This document shows, in pieces, positions 36,163 through 48,700 of a stretch of DNA of 64,000 bases. The stretch comes from Zhengitettix transpicula (lineage: Eukaryota; Arthropoda; Insecta; Orthoptera; Tetrigidae): the NCBI GenBank assembly GCA_037074705.1, contig CM073590.1:37719895-37783894 (forward strand), given 5' to 3'. The stretch's first letter is position 1. The number at the start of each line of letters is the position of its first letter. The notes beneath the pieces are model-generated. The model searched no databases and was not told the DNA's origin. It was given only the letters and a program-made list of their open reading frames with translations. Position numbers and translations under genes: made by a program.

Positions 36163-37302
36163 ACTGGACACGATACACAACAGCGTCCTTCGTATTGCCA
36201 AAAGGGAATCTTCCGGACATACCTGATAGGGAGTCTTCTAGTCGAAACCCAAGAACCAACCTTACAATACCGAAGAGACTTCCTGGGCACAAGAATAGCC
36301 TTAAATTTTATTATTGCGAGCAACCCCATAATCAAAAGCAACATAAACCCACCCTTCCCCACGCATAGATATCCAATTCAAATAGCTCTCCTTCCATGAA
36401 AGGTTCAAAACGCTCAAACAAAGACTACACCCCACACTACCCCAATCTAAAGCAAGACGAACCAGTGATCTCAATAAAATATGTAATCAAATAAATAACC
36501 AAGGCAAAACGTAGTGGAAAAGGGAATGGAAAAAAATGTATACAAGTGACATTCACAAAAATATCAATGACTTTTACAGCTTAAAGAAAAATTCGAAACT
36601 AAACCGCAAACAGCAAGTGATCGTGTCAAAAATAAGAATCGGTCTCACTAAATGAACACAGCCACCTAAACAACAGCCCTCCACCAATATGTGAAACACG
36701 TAATACTCAACAGTGGACCACATCATTTATGAGTGTTATAAGTACAAAAGCCAGAGAAAGGACATATTATGTCAAAGGGATATAAACAAAATATTCGTCA
36801 AGGTACCAGGCAATTGTAGTAAAATTCATTTTAGCTGCAAGCCTAGACAGGAAGAAAGAAATGTAAATATATAAAATAACGCAAATGATAAACAATGTTA
36901 GTATCAAAACCTTTGAAAGTAAATACCCCTAAGCCTGTAAGTAGCTTTATGTAAATATATATATATATATATATATATTAATGTAACGAATTATAAATTT
37001 ATGGTCGCTAAAGACCCTGATGTTAAGGTGACCCTAAACAAAACATAATAAATAAAATAAAAATGTTGAATGATTTCTGACTAAGTGGTCTGATCAACGC
37101 AGGTGTAGTTAGAAAATATGAGTAAACGAGTCGCAAATTATAGTTAATTAAAATATCCCCAAGTGAGCAAAATAATTAACTAAAAAAATTATGTTAAAAA
37201 GGCTATTAATATGAACATAATTCCACAATATATATATCATTACATAAAAATTGGAAAATTTTAATTCTTAAATAGTTAATATTAATTTACAGCCTAACAA
37301 CA

Positions 37303-37393
37303 AATTATGGAAAAACGTAACAGCTATATTGAAGGAATTGTAATCGAACATTTATTTTAGCATATGAAACTACGTCAAACATTTTTTTATATT
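37303..37393 (+). repeat. Dispersed AT-rich repeat, member b
   Basis: Direct-orientation partner of 33387-33475; about 80 percent identical by eye over the first 50 bases. Confidence 0.6.
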
Positions 37394-39005
37394 TTATACA
37401 TAAAATTGCTCCAGTACAATTAATCAATTGAGTAAACTGTAAAATAACAGAATTGTCGAACAGTGTATTGAATTGTTAAATCACACGGAAAGGAGTGTCA
37501 CCTGCACAAACATAACCGTCACCACAATTTGTAGATTACATTGTATAGGGTGAATCTCACATTTAGAAAGAATAGAGATTTATTAAAATTCAGGGCGGAT
37601 TCTCGCTGTAATACCATAGATGCACACATTCGCTATTAATTCGAATAGAATTTTATTTCTAACTTAAAATTGTCCAGCGGTATCCATATCCAAAAGGCAA
37701 AAATACTTCATGTTTGTTATAACAATCTATTAATCACAATCTGCAAGTTAATATAATTAAAAGAAAAAAAATCGAACAAAAAACGGACGTATATAAAACT
37801 AGAAGTTATCATAGTTATCAAATAAGAAACGTAGAATGTTCAGATGAATAATATATACATAGTGAACAATACAAATAGCCTCATAAATCATGAATATATT
37901 TATTTTTAGGTTTGAAGTTCGGTTACAGTGGTGAACGATTTTTCTTTCCGTTTGTGAATTTACATTAAGTTCTTCCGAAAATAATTTTCAGTATTAGTCA
38001 GTCAATTCAGTCTAAAAATCAGTCTTTTGTACGAAAGATATAATCATTAGTGCTATAATTGACACAAATAATTAAAATAAAATTAATGATTCCTTGTTAT
38101 TGTGATCTATCTGTTTAATTACATAAATTTTTATTTTCACTGTTATCTTAAATTTCAATACTCGTAACATATTTGTCCATATTTGGCCACAGTGTGTGGG
38201 AAAACCCACGTTAGAAATTTATAAACCTAAATGTTCGTATAATAAATTGGAAGTAACACTATAAATTATATTCATACATATTTGCATTAAAAATTATTAT
38301 TTACTTAAGTCTACGTTCCTTAAGTTTTTTTTTAGATAATTGAATGTAACTATACACCTCAGACGGTCCCAATAAGTGGGGAAACGTTGTGTCCGATATA
38401 TATTATGTTTTAAACAAAATATTTTCTGACTAATAGGCTGTTTTTTGAATATTGAATTTAAAAAAGAAGTCAGATTATTATAATTGTTATTTATTGCGAT
38501 AAAGATGTACCGTAAAACGAAACAGTAGACCATTAAATTCCTGACGTAAAAGTTATTTTAATATATATTTTATAAATGATTTAATTTATCTATCCACTCC
38601 TAGTTATTCTTTATTATAATTTTTTGTTCATTTTCTACATTTCATCGATACCTGCTTTGAACTCATTGTTCAAATACTCTTATTCTCTTGTGATCGTTTA
38701 TGTTCCAATTAAGTTCAACGATTTGTTTATTTTCCTGTTATTTTAAATGTTTTAAATTTAAAATTATCCATTTATAAAAACGTGTCAATAAAAGAATTAA
38801 TTTTCATATTTTCAATCAGTTGATTCAGTCTTGATTTACTGCCGTATCTCAAATTCCAGAATTCTATTCCAGGGAAATCGCTTAATTTCACGATGCGTTA
38901 CATCCCGTGAGGAACTAAATGTTGTAAATTTCATGAGACCTTCTCTCACATATACATTACTTCTGGACCGAGCACTGGCTTCTGATGGAGTAATTTGCAT
39001 AATTA
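37394..39005. other. AT-rich DNA with one ribozyme-like tail
   Basis: Apart from the site at 38351-38395 nothing is recognised. Confidence 0.5.
38351..38395 (+). ncRNA. Degraded Penelope-tail hammerhead core
   Basis: CACCTCAGACGG at 38355 corresponds to the CACCTGAGGA box with one substitution and one lost base. It is followed by CCCA/TGGG helix II with an ATAAG loop, GAAACGTT at 38381-38388 and GTGT, which pairs with ACAC (38354-38357) as helix I. The core box is damaged, so activity is unlikely. No coding sequence is attached. Confidence 0.5.
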
Positions 39006-39250
39006 AAACCATGTGTTAATTAAAGCCGCCTAAAAGGCCGAGGCACTAGGGGAAGACGAATGCGATGATGTCACCTCTCGGCGCGTAATGCAGTCTGCCT
39101 AAGAGGCAAGGGTGCGTTCGTATTTTGGATGTACGCCGCCAGAATGTCAGATGCACCCCTCCTGCGCCCTGCTGTCACAAACACCTTCCAAAGAGAGTCC
39201 ATATAAAGCCGTTCGGGCGGAGCTCGCGTCGTTGTGTGTGCATACAGACT
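39006..39250 (+). promoter_or_regulatory. GC-rich island with TATA-like element
   Basis: A GC-richer block with paired words GCCGCCTAAAAGGC and TCTGCCTAAGAGGC. At its 3' side ATATAAAG (TATA from 39202) stands about 29 bases before TCGTTG (39229), a near-match to the arthropod initiator. CGGGCGGAGCTCGCG lies between. No downstream frame is convincing. Candidate promoter only. Confidence 0.3.
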
Positions 39251-42149
39251 AAATAATTTGCCAGAACTATGCAGAAATTTTAACCCTGATGCACAGAAAA
39301 TGATGCAAAATATCTTGAGCATATTGAGCTCCATATATTACCAATTTCAATATCACTTTCATTTTCGAGCGCATATCAGAAATAATTTAATTTTATTAAA
39401 CTTTCGCCGAACAAACCATTACGTTGGTTAGAAATTTATCAATATATAACTGAGTGAAATAGATCCCTATTCGAACACAATCCAGATAGCCTCATAATTT
39501 TATTTTAAATGAATTAGCTGATTAAAATAGGAATATATATCTCAGTTATCTATAAAACAATATCATTCCTATTAAAATAATCATTTTATTATATATTTCC
39601 CAAGGAATGTAAAAATCAGATAAAATGAGTAAAACCACCCGTCTACTTTATTTCAAAAAGTTTCGTCAAAATATTAAAAAGCGTAAACAGAAATGTGAAA
39701 GTGTTAACAGTGTTTTTTTTAGTTTGTAAATTCCTGATTTTGAGATTATGATGACTACAGTAGTCAAAAGCTGCTGAGCTTTTTAAAAAATTATGTCCAA
39801 CAGTTTTTAAATGAAATGGATGTTAGTAGACGGTTAGTTTTATTCATTTTAAATAAGCAATTTTTGAAAAGTCAGTCACGATATATATACGTGAAAGTTG
39901 CAAATAATTTATCTTAAAATTAATGATAGTCTCAAATAACACTACATTCTAATTCATTAGTAGAATGGCTAATACAATTTCGTCAGTTTGACAAATTAAT
40001 GTTTAATATTCCAATACTCAAACACAGATTTTGATAATATGAAAAATAATTATACAATTTATATAACGTCTCAGTAGACTCTAAAAATTCGAATTACTCT
40101 TTAATAACTCATATATTTCAGAATTTGGATACGATATTTAGATATTAAAATAAAAATGTTGATAACTGAAGTAATATAATGAAACGCTTAATTAACTACG
40201 TAAATTATAACGTGTGATAAATATTTTTCCCTATTTGTGTAGATATTGTGAAAAATGTATAGCATGAAGAAGAAGAACAAGTGACAGAGAAGAATATCTC
40301 TAGCGGAAGTAAGTTGGGGTCCGGGTTAGGGGAGTTAAAAAAACGAGAAAAAACGTATTAATGGTTATAATTCGAGATTATTTTACTCAATAGAAGGTTG
40401 TATTGTAGGAATTAATAAAATAAGTTTATTTGTATCTTTATCTTTACATATTACGACGAGATTTCATCACTCGTCTCTGGAATACATTAAACTGACTACG
40501 CAACTCACATTCATCAACAGATTTTTATAAAATAGCACTTGCTTTTTAAATAATTGCCACTTGATTCTATCATAACTTTCAATTTTATATCTGCGGCCTG
40601 TGTTTATACAAGTATAACGTAATTTTTAAATTCGCGACTTTAAAGTTTATCGAACACAGTAAACCAACATTATGAAATCAAATACATATACCCATAGCTG
40701 ACAAATAAATTAAATATACAGGAAAATTTTATATTATCCTCAGAAACAGATCTAAACCAAATAGTTTGGAAAAAGTTGAATGTTTTGTTTGATTATCGGA
40801 TGAGAAATAACGAAGAGTGGAGGGATAAGTTTCTTCTACTTTTGATCGGTTGTTATATCTAGAGAAATAATCAAAAGTAATGTTCCATTTAATTTCTCCC
40901 TACTTAATCAAGGACCATCAAGGTAAAAATATTTCTTCCAATAGCACAACCTTTACCTCTGGACAAGCATCGAAATTCGTTGCACTTTCCTAACAACCTC
41001 TTAGTAGGTTTATTCGCTATTGTAGGTCACGCAATTCCTGAAAGAGATTAGTTCGAACCGGCGCCCATTATCAACACGGCAAAAAACGATCGCCGTGCAA
41101 AGGAAATTTTGCCCTTCGGAGCGTTGAGTTATCAATGGATTTATGGCGATACACTTCCTTATAGGACGAAGTCCGTAAAGCTTTTTCTGGTTTCCTCCTT
41201 ATGAATCATTATTGAGTAGTTGTAGTTTAGACACCTTATTTTTTACTTTTTAAAGCATGATTAATTGGATATAAGAATATAATCATTTTTAATTGTTTAA
41301 ATTTTGTATTATTAATCATTCAAACATAACGATTAAAACAATCTGATTGTACACTTCTCCACGAATAATAATTCAGTTTTAAAGCCTGAATGATTTTTTT
41401 ATCAAAAATCCTCCAGTTTAATGTTTCTTGAAAGATTTCTGATTTTGTGCAAGAAAAGCCATAATGTTCTTATGGACAAGTTAGCAAAATTAAAACATAT
41501 CACTAGTAATAGCAACAATCTCCCGGTTTATCATGCGAGCTTCTGCCTTTACCTATCTAAATAGTATTCTCAAATTCTTAATGAACAAGCGAAAAATGTC
41601 TTGCATAATAAATTATAGAACAAAAATTCCTCTACAAAAAAATAAACCATTTAAGTAATTGGTGCGAAATTTAATTAGAAAAGTAAACCCTAACGGCCCT
41701 TATTCTTACATTTATTGATTTAAATTAATTATCAATACAGCATAATCAATTTAGCCCATAGATATATTTTTATATATAAAAACTTTATTTTTATTTCTTA
41801 CTGTCTAAAATAATTATACTAATTCTAATGGCTATATTATGTAAATAAAGAACATTGGTATACAGACTATAGAAAACCAGAATTATTAATTCTATGGCTT
41901 ATGGGAATTTGGAATATTAAACTGATAATGAAATCTCAACTGGTGTCTATAAGAACGAGTTTTATCACAGAATCAACAGAAAATCTCATCAGTTTGTGTA
42001 TACAATTAGTTTAGATGCAACAATGAATCGTAGCCAACTCTTTAATCCTAAAGCATAACTTTCGAAAACATTTTGTAATTGCACATTTGGAAAGAACTAT
42101 TTGACTTCCGTGTTTTAAGAAGTATTGTAGCGCGATAGTTTTATTATTG
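39251..42149. other. No gene recognised
   Basis: AT-rich. The segment 41030-41190 is GC-richer and contains ATCAATGGATTTATGG, which resembles a Pbx/Exd-Hox composite site. Confidence 0.45.
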
Positions 42150-42184
42150 ATATATATATATATATATATATGTATTATATATAT
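42150..42184. repeat. (TA)n microsatellite
   Basis: About 11 TA units plus an interrupted extension, immediately before the GC-rich segment at 42205. Confidence 0.9.
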
Positions 42185-42204
42185 GTTTCATTTTAATATA
42201 ATTA

Positions 42205-42710
42205 GATTTAAGCAAGGGTTGAGAGCTTGGCAAGTTGGAATTTGAGCAGGATCCGCCGAGACGGGGAGATAATCCCTCCAGTCTGGAATTGGACACGTAT
42301 GATTTGACCCTCGGAATTTACCTGGACTGTCACACCGTGGGAAACGTCTCTCAGAAAATCCTAGAAATTTGAGTGAACACGTGACTGCCTGAACCAATGA
42401 CATTTCTTGGTTCAGGAAAGATCGATCCGAAGATTAACGAGATGATCGATTTTTGACATCCAGCGAGGGGCCTGAAAAAGAAAAGTAGGACAGAGAAGGA
42501 CAAACCGTCGCCAGCGACGGACGTGCAGACCCAACTTGCAGTTTCGAGAGGACACTTGCAGTTTCGAGAGGACCCGGAAATATCAAGGGTGCCACACGAT
42601 AACGGCCAGACATCAACGAAGGTAACTGTCAATCCTTGACGCGCCTAGGGGGAATTACCGTAGACCATGGTTAACTGAGATTAAGGGATCAGATTGTTTT
42701 GCCAGGCTAA
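42205..42710. other. GC-rich segment of unknown nature
   Basis: About 500 bases of much higher GC than both flanks, including GGATCCGCCGAGACGGGGAG, an 11-base palindrome-like CGTCGCCAGCGACGG, and an exact 20-base tandem duplication of ACTTGCAGTTTCGAGAGGAC at 42534-42573. The plus strand could encode a basic, lysine-rich stretch (GLKKKSRTEKDKPS) broken by stops; the minus strand has a 93-residue frame without motifs. It could be a leader region of an LTR element or a foreign insertion. Confidence 0.4.
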
Positions 42711-44400
42711 CTGAACATTGTATTTTTTTATTTTTTTGTCCATGTTCAGAAAATTAATTAATAAATTCTGTAAAATATCCTCTTAATTTATCATTTAAAA
42801 ACCTACAACTACAGTATAAATATGTTATTACGGCACACGTAAAAACACTTTTCAGAAACAAACATTATTATACTATTCGAATCGCATGCTTAATTGGTAA
42901 ATTTAAGCTTAATCTCTTTAAATGAATTCATTTCGCAGATACAGCTCCGGCTGCATTTTTTGTGAATATGATAAAATAATAGCTTGAATCCTGGAGTAGT
43001 ACAACACAATATAGTTTTCAGTTTCAAATTATAAACAAACATTGCTATTTATATTCCAAAAAACCACAATATTTAACATACATACACACGGCTATGCGAT
43101 GTTTTGTTGTTAATGGAGTTTAATTTCGGGATATATGCATTAATAATCATTATTATTACACGAAAACAATTACTCGTGAACTAAACAAATAATTATTCTT
43201 TGACATGTATAGAAATACATAAATATGTCATAAATAACGTTAAAAGAAGCTTAATGTTTACCATAAACTTCATATTTAACATTATATCGTACTTACAATT
43301 ATTTTTCTCCCTTTAATCCTAAAGCATAAACATTCGTTCTCATTAAAAAGGTCCATAATTGTGTGCTCACCCCATTTTGTGGTCTCTAATGATAATTTAG
43401 TTTTCCCCTCACTACTTTTAATTTTGTAAAATTATATTGGTACGTAGTAGTATAAATTCTACTTATAATTGTACCCTTTCTTATAATAGCAAGAATGGAT
43501 TTTCTGTGATTAAAACGGCGTTATTAAACGTTTTGCGGTTTACGTCCTTTAAATTAAAACACTTAATTAAAATAATAATAGTGTCAGTAGCTGACCCAAA
43601 TGTATAGTTCTGGTGTATTAAGATATATGGTATCCTTAATTACAATATTCAGAATAGATATGTGTGAAACTGTACTATCTTAAAGCCATGAAATTGTACT
43701 GATATACGTACTGTATGTCGCAGTATGTATACATGAACGTAAGGCTTTTAAATGGTATAATTTAAGTTAAATATTTATAATTTGACATATATTTTATGTC
43801 TTGTAGCAAATCATCCAAAATAATTTTATTGACTTTTTTCGGATTGGAAAAACATTGAAAGAAAATTTATGACACCATACACGACTTTAGTTTCGTTATT
43901 ATTCTGAACCATTCCCGAAACGTCCATATCAAATTTCCTTCCTAATGTTTCTCTTCTTTAAAAACTGAGAGAGCAATTTTTATAGGCGGCGGAACAAATA
44001 AATATTTTCTATTTAAATGTTAAAATTTACGTCTGTGTATATATAATACGATTGTAATATGACCAAAAAGCACACCTCACAATAATAAAAACAAGTACAG
44101 CGTTTCTTCCACATATTTCTCAAGTACATAAACAAGAAATCGGAAAACTGGTATATATCTGTCCAAAGATGAGAGAAGGAGTCAAGTATGTAGGAAAAGA
44201 TCGTAGACTTTTGTCAAAGAGTCAGTGTAACTTTGAATAATAAGAGGATTCCGTTTGTGTATTTTGATGTGAACCATTTCCGAAATTAGTCTTTGATAAT
44301 AAGTAATTTTCTATTTATATCCAATTAAAACAGGAGAAAAATTGTATGTTAAAATTAGACTTTAATCCTATCAATAAAATATACTAGATCTATTATATCT
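42711..44400. other. AT-rich DNA, nothing recognised
   Basis: No motif-bearing frame and no shared repeat seen. Confidence 0.5.
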
Positions 44401-44401
44401 A

Positions 44402-44531
44402 TTCGTTAAAGGTATCTTTCGTCGATTTTCCTCGAAATCAGCTTCAGCCTAAAAACAGACGGTTATGTCGAGGTAAATCGACGAAAGCTACTGTAAATAT
44501 CTTTAACGAATATATATATATATATATTATA
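44402..44531. repeat. Second inverted tail pair followed by (TA)n
   Basis: Ends TTCGTTAAAG (44403) and CTTTAACGAA (44501-44510) are perfect complements. Inside, CTTTCGTCGATTTTCCTCGA pairs with TCGAGGTAAATCGACGAAAG. The right arm has an extra 7-8 bases. Read outward on the minus strand the left unit has GGCTGAAGCTGATTTCGAGG then AAATCGACGAAAG, the same box/stem/GAAA order as Penelope-type tails but a different family. Alternatively it is a small foldback MITE. Confidence 0.55.
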
Positions 44532-44811
44532 TCTATGACATTTTATTGACAGGATGAAAGGTTAATTTTAATATTTTCTATTTAATGAGGACATACGTTG
44601 TGGATGTGTTTATCCTTTCTGTTGCATGAGGAGTTTTACAATGAAAAAAATGTAACCCGTAATCTTTGTTTAGGGTTATATTTTCCTTGAGTGATTTTTA
44701 ATTTGGTATTTCTTCGTTGTTCTTAATAATGACCATAGTAATAGGTAGTTTCATATAAGTATATGAGATTCGTTACGCCGTTAGAGTTGGAATTTAGTGG
44801 AGCGCTGTAAT

Positions 44812-45200
44812 ATATGAGCCAGGCATCAATTACTTTATCAGACTGCTGATCGCAATATGAAGTTAAAATTACTGCTGCAGAACACGAATGAGGAATTGGC
44901 ACTCACAAGGGACTTTGCGGTTTATTAAATCAGTGCCGCAGTATAACACTGCGAGGATTGTGCCACTCTAATACGCGACTGTCCCAAATAATAAGCGCAA
45001 TCTATCACTTGCTGGCTAACGGCGTCACAACATTTGCGTTTGCGTCGCTTCGCCTTATTTATGCCCGTACGGAGGCGGGTTAATGTAACCCTCCGCGTCG
45101 GGGATCGGGCAATTTTTATAATTCGTTGTGAGTAATGCTGGTGGAGTGAATGGCGTGTCCAGATAAATCTGGAGACGTGCATTCTAGACAGGCTTGTTTT
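44812..45200. promoter_or_regulatory. Candidate regulatory island
   Basis: Nearly 400 bases of balanced composition in AT-rich flanks, non-repetitive in this window. It contains TTATTTATGCCCG, GGCGGGTTAATGTAACCC (partly palindromic) and the perfect palindrome CCAGATAAATCTGG at 45159-45172 with a GATA core. No exon is apparent. Confidence 0.3.
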
Positions 45201-45229
45201 GTTCAGTGTGTGTGTTTTCCGGTGGGCGG

Positions 45230-45265
45230 ACCTATAATTTGCCGAATGGAGGGCGAGTCAGTTGG
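45230..45265 (+). promoter_or_regulatory. Candidate TATA/Inr core promoter
   Basis: TATAATT at 45233 and TCAGTT at 45258-45263 (arthropod initiator match) are 27 bases apart measured to the initiator A, the expected spacing. Downstream the only ATG frames are a 121-residue one at 45336-45701 and a 72-residue one at 45491-45709. Chance occurrence is possible. Confidence 0.25.
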
Positions 45266-45335
45266 CAACCGGCCACGCTGGACGTGATATACGGAAGGCA
45301 AGCCGCAAACACTTCATCCCTTATATTTATTATGC

Positions 45336-45701
45336 ATGTATTCGCTCACAAGAAACACGGCCACTAGTTTTATACTTGCAAAGATTTTTAACTCCCTTTC
45401 TCCTTCCATTCACCCGTTCAGCATTACGCCCAATCCCCCTCCGATTACAAGCCTACGTCCTGTTACATCACCATATTTTTTTCATACAGAATGGATCACC
45501 GTAGGGATGACCTCGATAGCGAAGCTACCGCCTTGTATAAAAAATTTAAAGGCTTGTTTTCGGGGTCGAAGTTTTATCGCTGGAAGAAAAGACGTTGCTA
45601 TATTACCTGCAATTTTCAGCCTTCTTTCCAGTTATATATGGGAATTAAGGCGGCAGGTTTGTATATATCACTCTATTATATTCATATCAATTATTTTGTG
45701 A
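45336..45701 (+). CDS. Hypothetical open frame, 121 residues, doubtful
   Basis: The longest ATG-initiated frame outside transposon sequence. It follows the candidate promoter at 45233-45260. No domain recognised; the C-terminal part is hydrophobic (VCIYHSIIFISIIL). A second frame (45491-45709, MDHRRDDLDSEA... with a basic KFYRWKKRRCY stretch) overlaps it. Either could be a first exon or chance. I lean to chance. Confidence 0.12.
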   Translation: MYSLTRNTATSFILAKIFNSLSPSIHPFSITPNPPPITSLRPVTSPYFFHTEWITVGMTSIAKLPPCIKNLKACFRGRSFIAGRKDVAILPAIFSLLSSYIWELRRQVCIYHSIIFISIIL

Positions 45702-45709
45702 GAGGATAA

Positions 45710-48700
45710 TAATGACGCATGAGTATATTATTTCATAATACTCCTTCACCTTTCCCGCTTTCTTCATGTTTCTGAGATACCCATGTTTCCCATAATATTA
45801 TCTCTACTTAACAATTATTTTATATCGATGCCAGGAACACTGCTGGCATAATTTAAAAAATACTAAAAAAACTTTTAGCATTTATTTATATAACAGTTTA
45901 TAAGGATTATAATTATAAAGTTTATTGTATGTTGCGTTCTTGTACGCACGACGTATGTTTTCTTATATCCATCCTTTATGTTTCGTGAGCGAATTTACTA
46001 AATTTTTGAAGATGTAACGACATATTTCCGCGTATCAACAGCACTTTTAAAGGTAATCAGCCCAGGAATAAAAAATGATTTTAGTAAATTCCTAATGCTA
46101 ACAACAACCTTATTTTATGCAAAAGTCTGACTAAAATCAATGTACCTATATATATCATCACTTAAAAATGTCATAAAGTTATTTCGCAGTAAAAAAATTC
46201 CACCGTAGGAAAAGCTATTTACCTTCAAAATATAATAAAACGGAATATTACATAAATACACATTTTTAATTAAATATATGAACTCTACAGATGATACAAG
46301 AGCAAATATATTACCAGCAGAACATTAACCATTAGTGAACCTAGTACAAATAAGATATTATTATTCAGTTAAAAAAACGATTTTGACAAATTCTATCATG
46401 AAAGAGCAGATTAGAATCGAAAGTCAAATGTAGAAAAAGTTTTGTGAATTAAATTTTTATTTCATTTAATATTATAAATAGATTTTCATAAATAATATAT
46501 ATTTAGTTTCATAAAACAATATTTTCTGTTTTTACACCTATTAAATTTATAACGTCTTAAAAACGGCACAATTTAAGATTTATTTATACTCATAAGAATA
46601 CTTATTCTGTCAATTGTTGTCTATTCTAATGAAATATTTTGTTTTGCTATCAGCCCATAAGCGTTTCACTAAATTGTGACGCACTTGCAACCATGAAGGC
46701 CGAAAATTGCTTTACATCTCGTCATCTGCCTGGTCCAATTAAATAAATACGTAAAAGGAGAGGAAACTGGAATGGGATTTAACAAAAGAACCTTTTAGGA
46801 AGATGTATAATACAGTGGAGATTTTCCCTTTGGGAAGAAAAAAATTCTACTCGTTGCTTCACATGGCCAGGTCTGTCAGCAGCAATTACAATTACAACAC
46901 GCAAACTCGTTCTACGTCCGTGTTCCCCTCTAACACAAATATACGCAATATTATCCGCCTTCATGTCAGGATGATTAAGTGCGTAGTCTCTAGGGAGAAA
47001 AAATCATTGCAGAACGAATATACGATTTTTTTTTAGTCTGCCTAGTCATTCAATATAATGAGTCGTCAAACCATATAATAGGACAGTTTAAAATAAAGCT
47101 GATTCTACTATTTTTTTAGAGTATGTAAGCATCTCCGTCAGGTATATGTGGAAATTGTTTATTTAGTGAAATAAACGTGGATGTTCATTTCGTATGTTAT
47201 GTCTAGAAATAGAAACAATTATTATACACGGGGAAAATAAATAAACATGATGGTGTTTACACACGGAAATGGGGTGTTTCGCGGGATGCGTGAAGAACTA
47301 CAGCTAGGAGGCATTGTTGATTTTCGTTTCACCTGTGTGCCTGTTGATGGGGGGAATGATGGTCAATAAAGGCTGCTATCGTGGGGGCACAGTTCTGTAA
47401 ATGCTCTCGGAAACGTAAATGAGGGTCACACAAGGAAACCAATTTCGCTAACACAATAGGTTTCCACAAATATCACTTATTTTAAGAAATTATTTTAATC
47501 ACGGTCAAATATGTCGTCACAATCATGAAACTTACGGATAAAAAATAAAATGCTTAATTTTTGCTCTAAAGCTTAGAAAACTTTCTAGGATAATTTTCGA
47601 GACATTTGTTATAAGATAATGGAAAGATTAGTGAGATTTATATGGGTTTCCTCCAGATTACAGATATTATTATAACTGAAATGTAGGAAGTATTTAATAA
47701 AGTATTAAATAAATTTGAAAAATTAAATCATTGGACGATTTAATAAATTAAGCATACTGTGAAGGGAAGTTGCCTTAAAAAATTATAGAACATTTATATT
47801 CCGTTAAATAAACAAATTAAATTAACACTATATTAGTGAAGCTGATTTAAATCCTAATTAATAAAACACTATTTATAACGCTACTTGAGAACTATTGAAC
47901 TGTCGAACGAACAAAAAAATTTGTCATCGTTCTCCACCTTTTTGAGAAGCTTAACAGATTTTTATTTTAAGATTATATATATTTATATACACTACCTATG
48001 TAAAACTCCCAGCGTTACGCCCAATTAAACAAATCCAAGCGAAGTTCAAATTACTAAATTATCTGACCCTACGATGTGGCTCCTGATTTTATTTTATTTT
48101 ACAATATTGTATGTAAATTTTTACTAAACACATTACTGATATGATAATTAAAGAAATGGATCTTGGTGATCACAAAATCATATTTTAAATATGTTATTTT
48201 AATTAAATTTAATGCTAAACAATAAAATTTAATATAATCTGATCTGATAATGTACGATAGAATCAGTCTAATATAGCACTTTGGCCTTAGAGTAGTTGTG
48301 GTTAAATGACATATACAATTATGTACATTCCACAAGGGACTAGTGGAGAAACCACCAAACAGCAGTTCCAATCAGTTCCAATAACGGACAAGTGTTCAAT
48401 TAGCCAGCACAAGACTCGCTTGGCACCGGCAAGGGCATCAATCATATGACGCTTGAAACTTCACTAAAGATTTAAGAAACCCAAATGGCAAATATTATAA
48501 TATGAGATATCATTCTTTATTTGATGATATGAAAAGTCAAAAATCCACTAAACAATGAGTGAAAATTACCTATAATGCATTTATACACAATTTCAAAACT
48601 GATAAAAGTAAATTATGATTGAAAGCCAGAAAAAATAAGTTTTGATTAGTCAAAACCTAAATCTTTATTGTATCATTCGTGCTATTAGACGTTTTTATAT

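Larger units (their letters stand above)
33978..37062 (+). mobile_element. Decayed LINE: endonuclease, RT, knuckle, 3' tail
   Basis: A ~3.1-kb non-LTR retrotransposon of jockey- or I-like layout, truncated at the endonuclease start so that ORF1 is absent. Order: AP-type endonuclease, RT, C-terminal Cys/His region (VDHIIYECYKY near 36715-36745), a 3' UTR with a (TA)n run at 36957-36979 and the tail GGTCGCTAAAGACC...GACCCTAAAC plus A-rich run. Many frameshifts and stops show it is long dead. The same 3' tail occurs solo at 6012-6076. Confidence 0.9.

Noticed and set aside
41040..41075. tRNA-like B box on the minus strand (GGTTCGAACTA)
   Set aside because: No A box and no T-arm pairing.
42188..42632. 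Minus-strand 60-93-residue frames as host genes
   Set aside because: Overlapping frames caused by high GC and few stops; no motif, no splice context.
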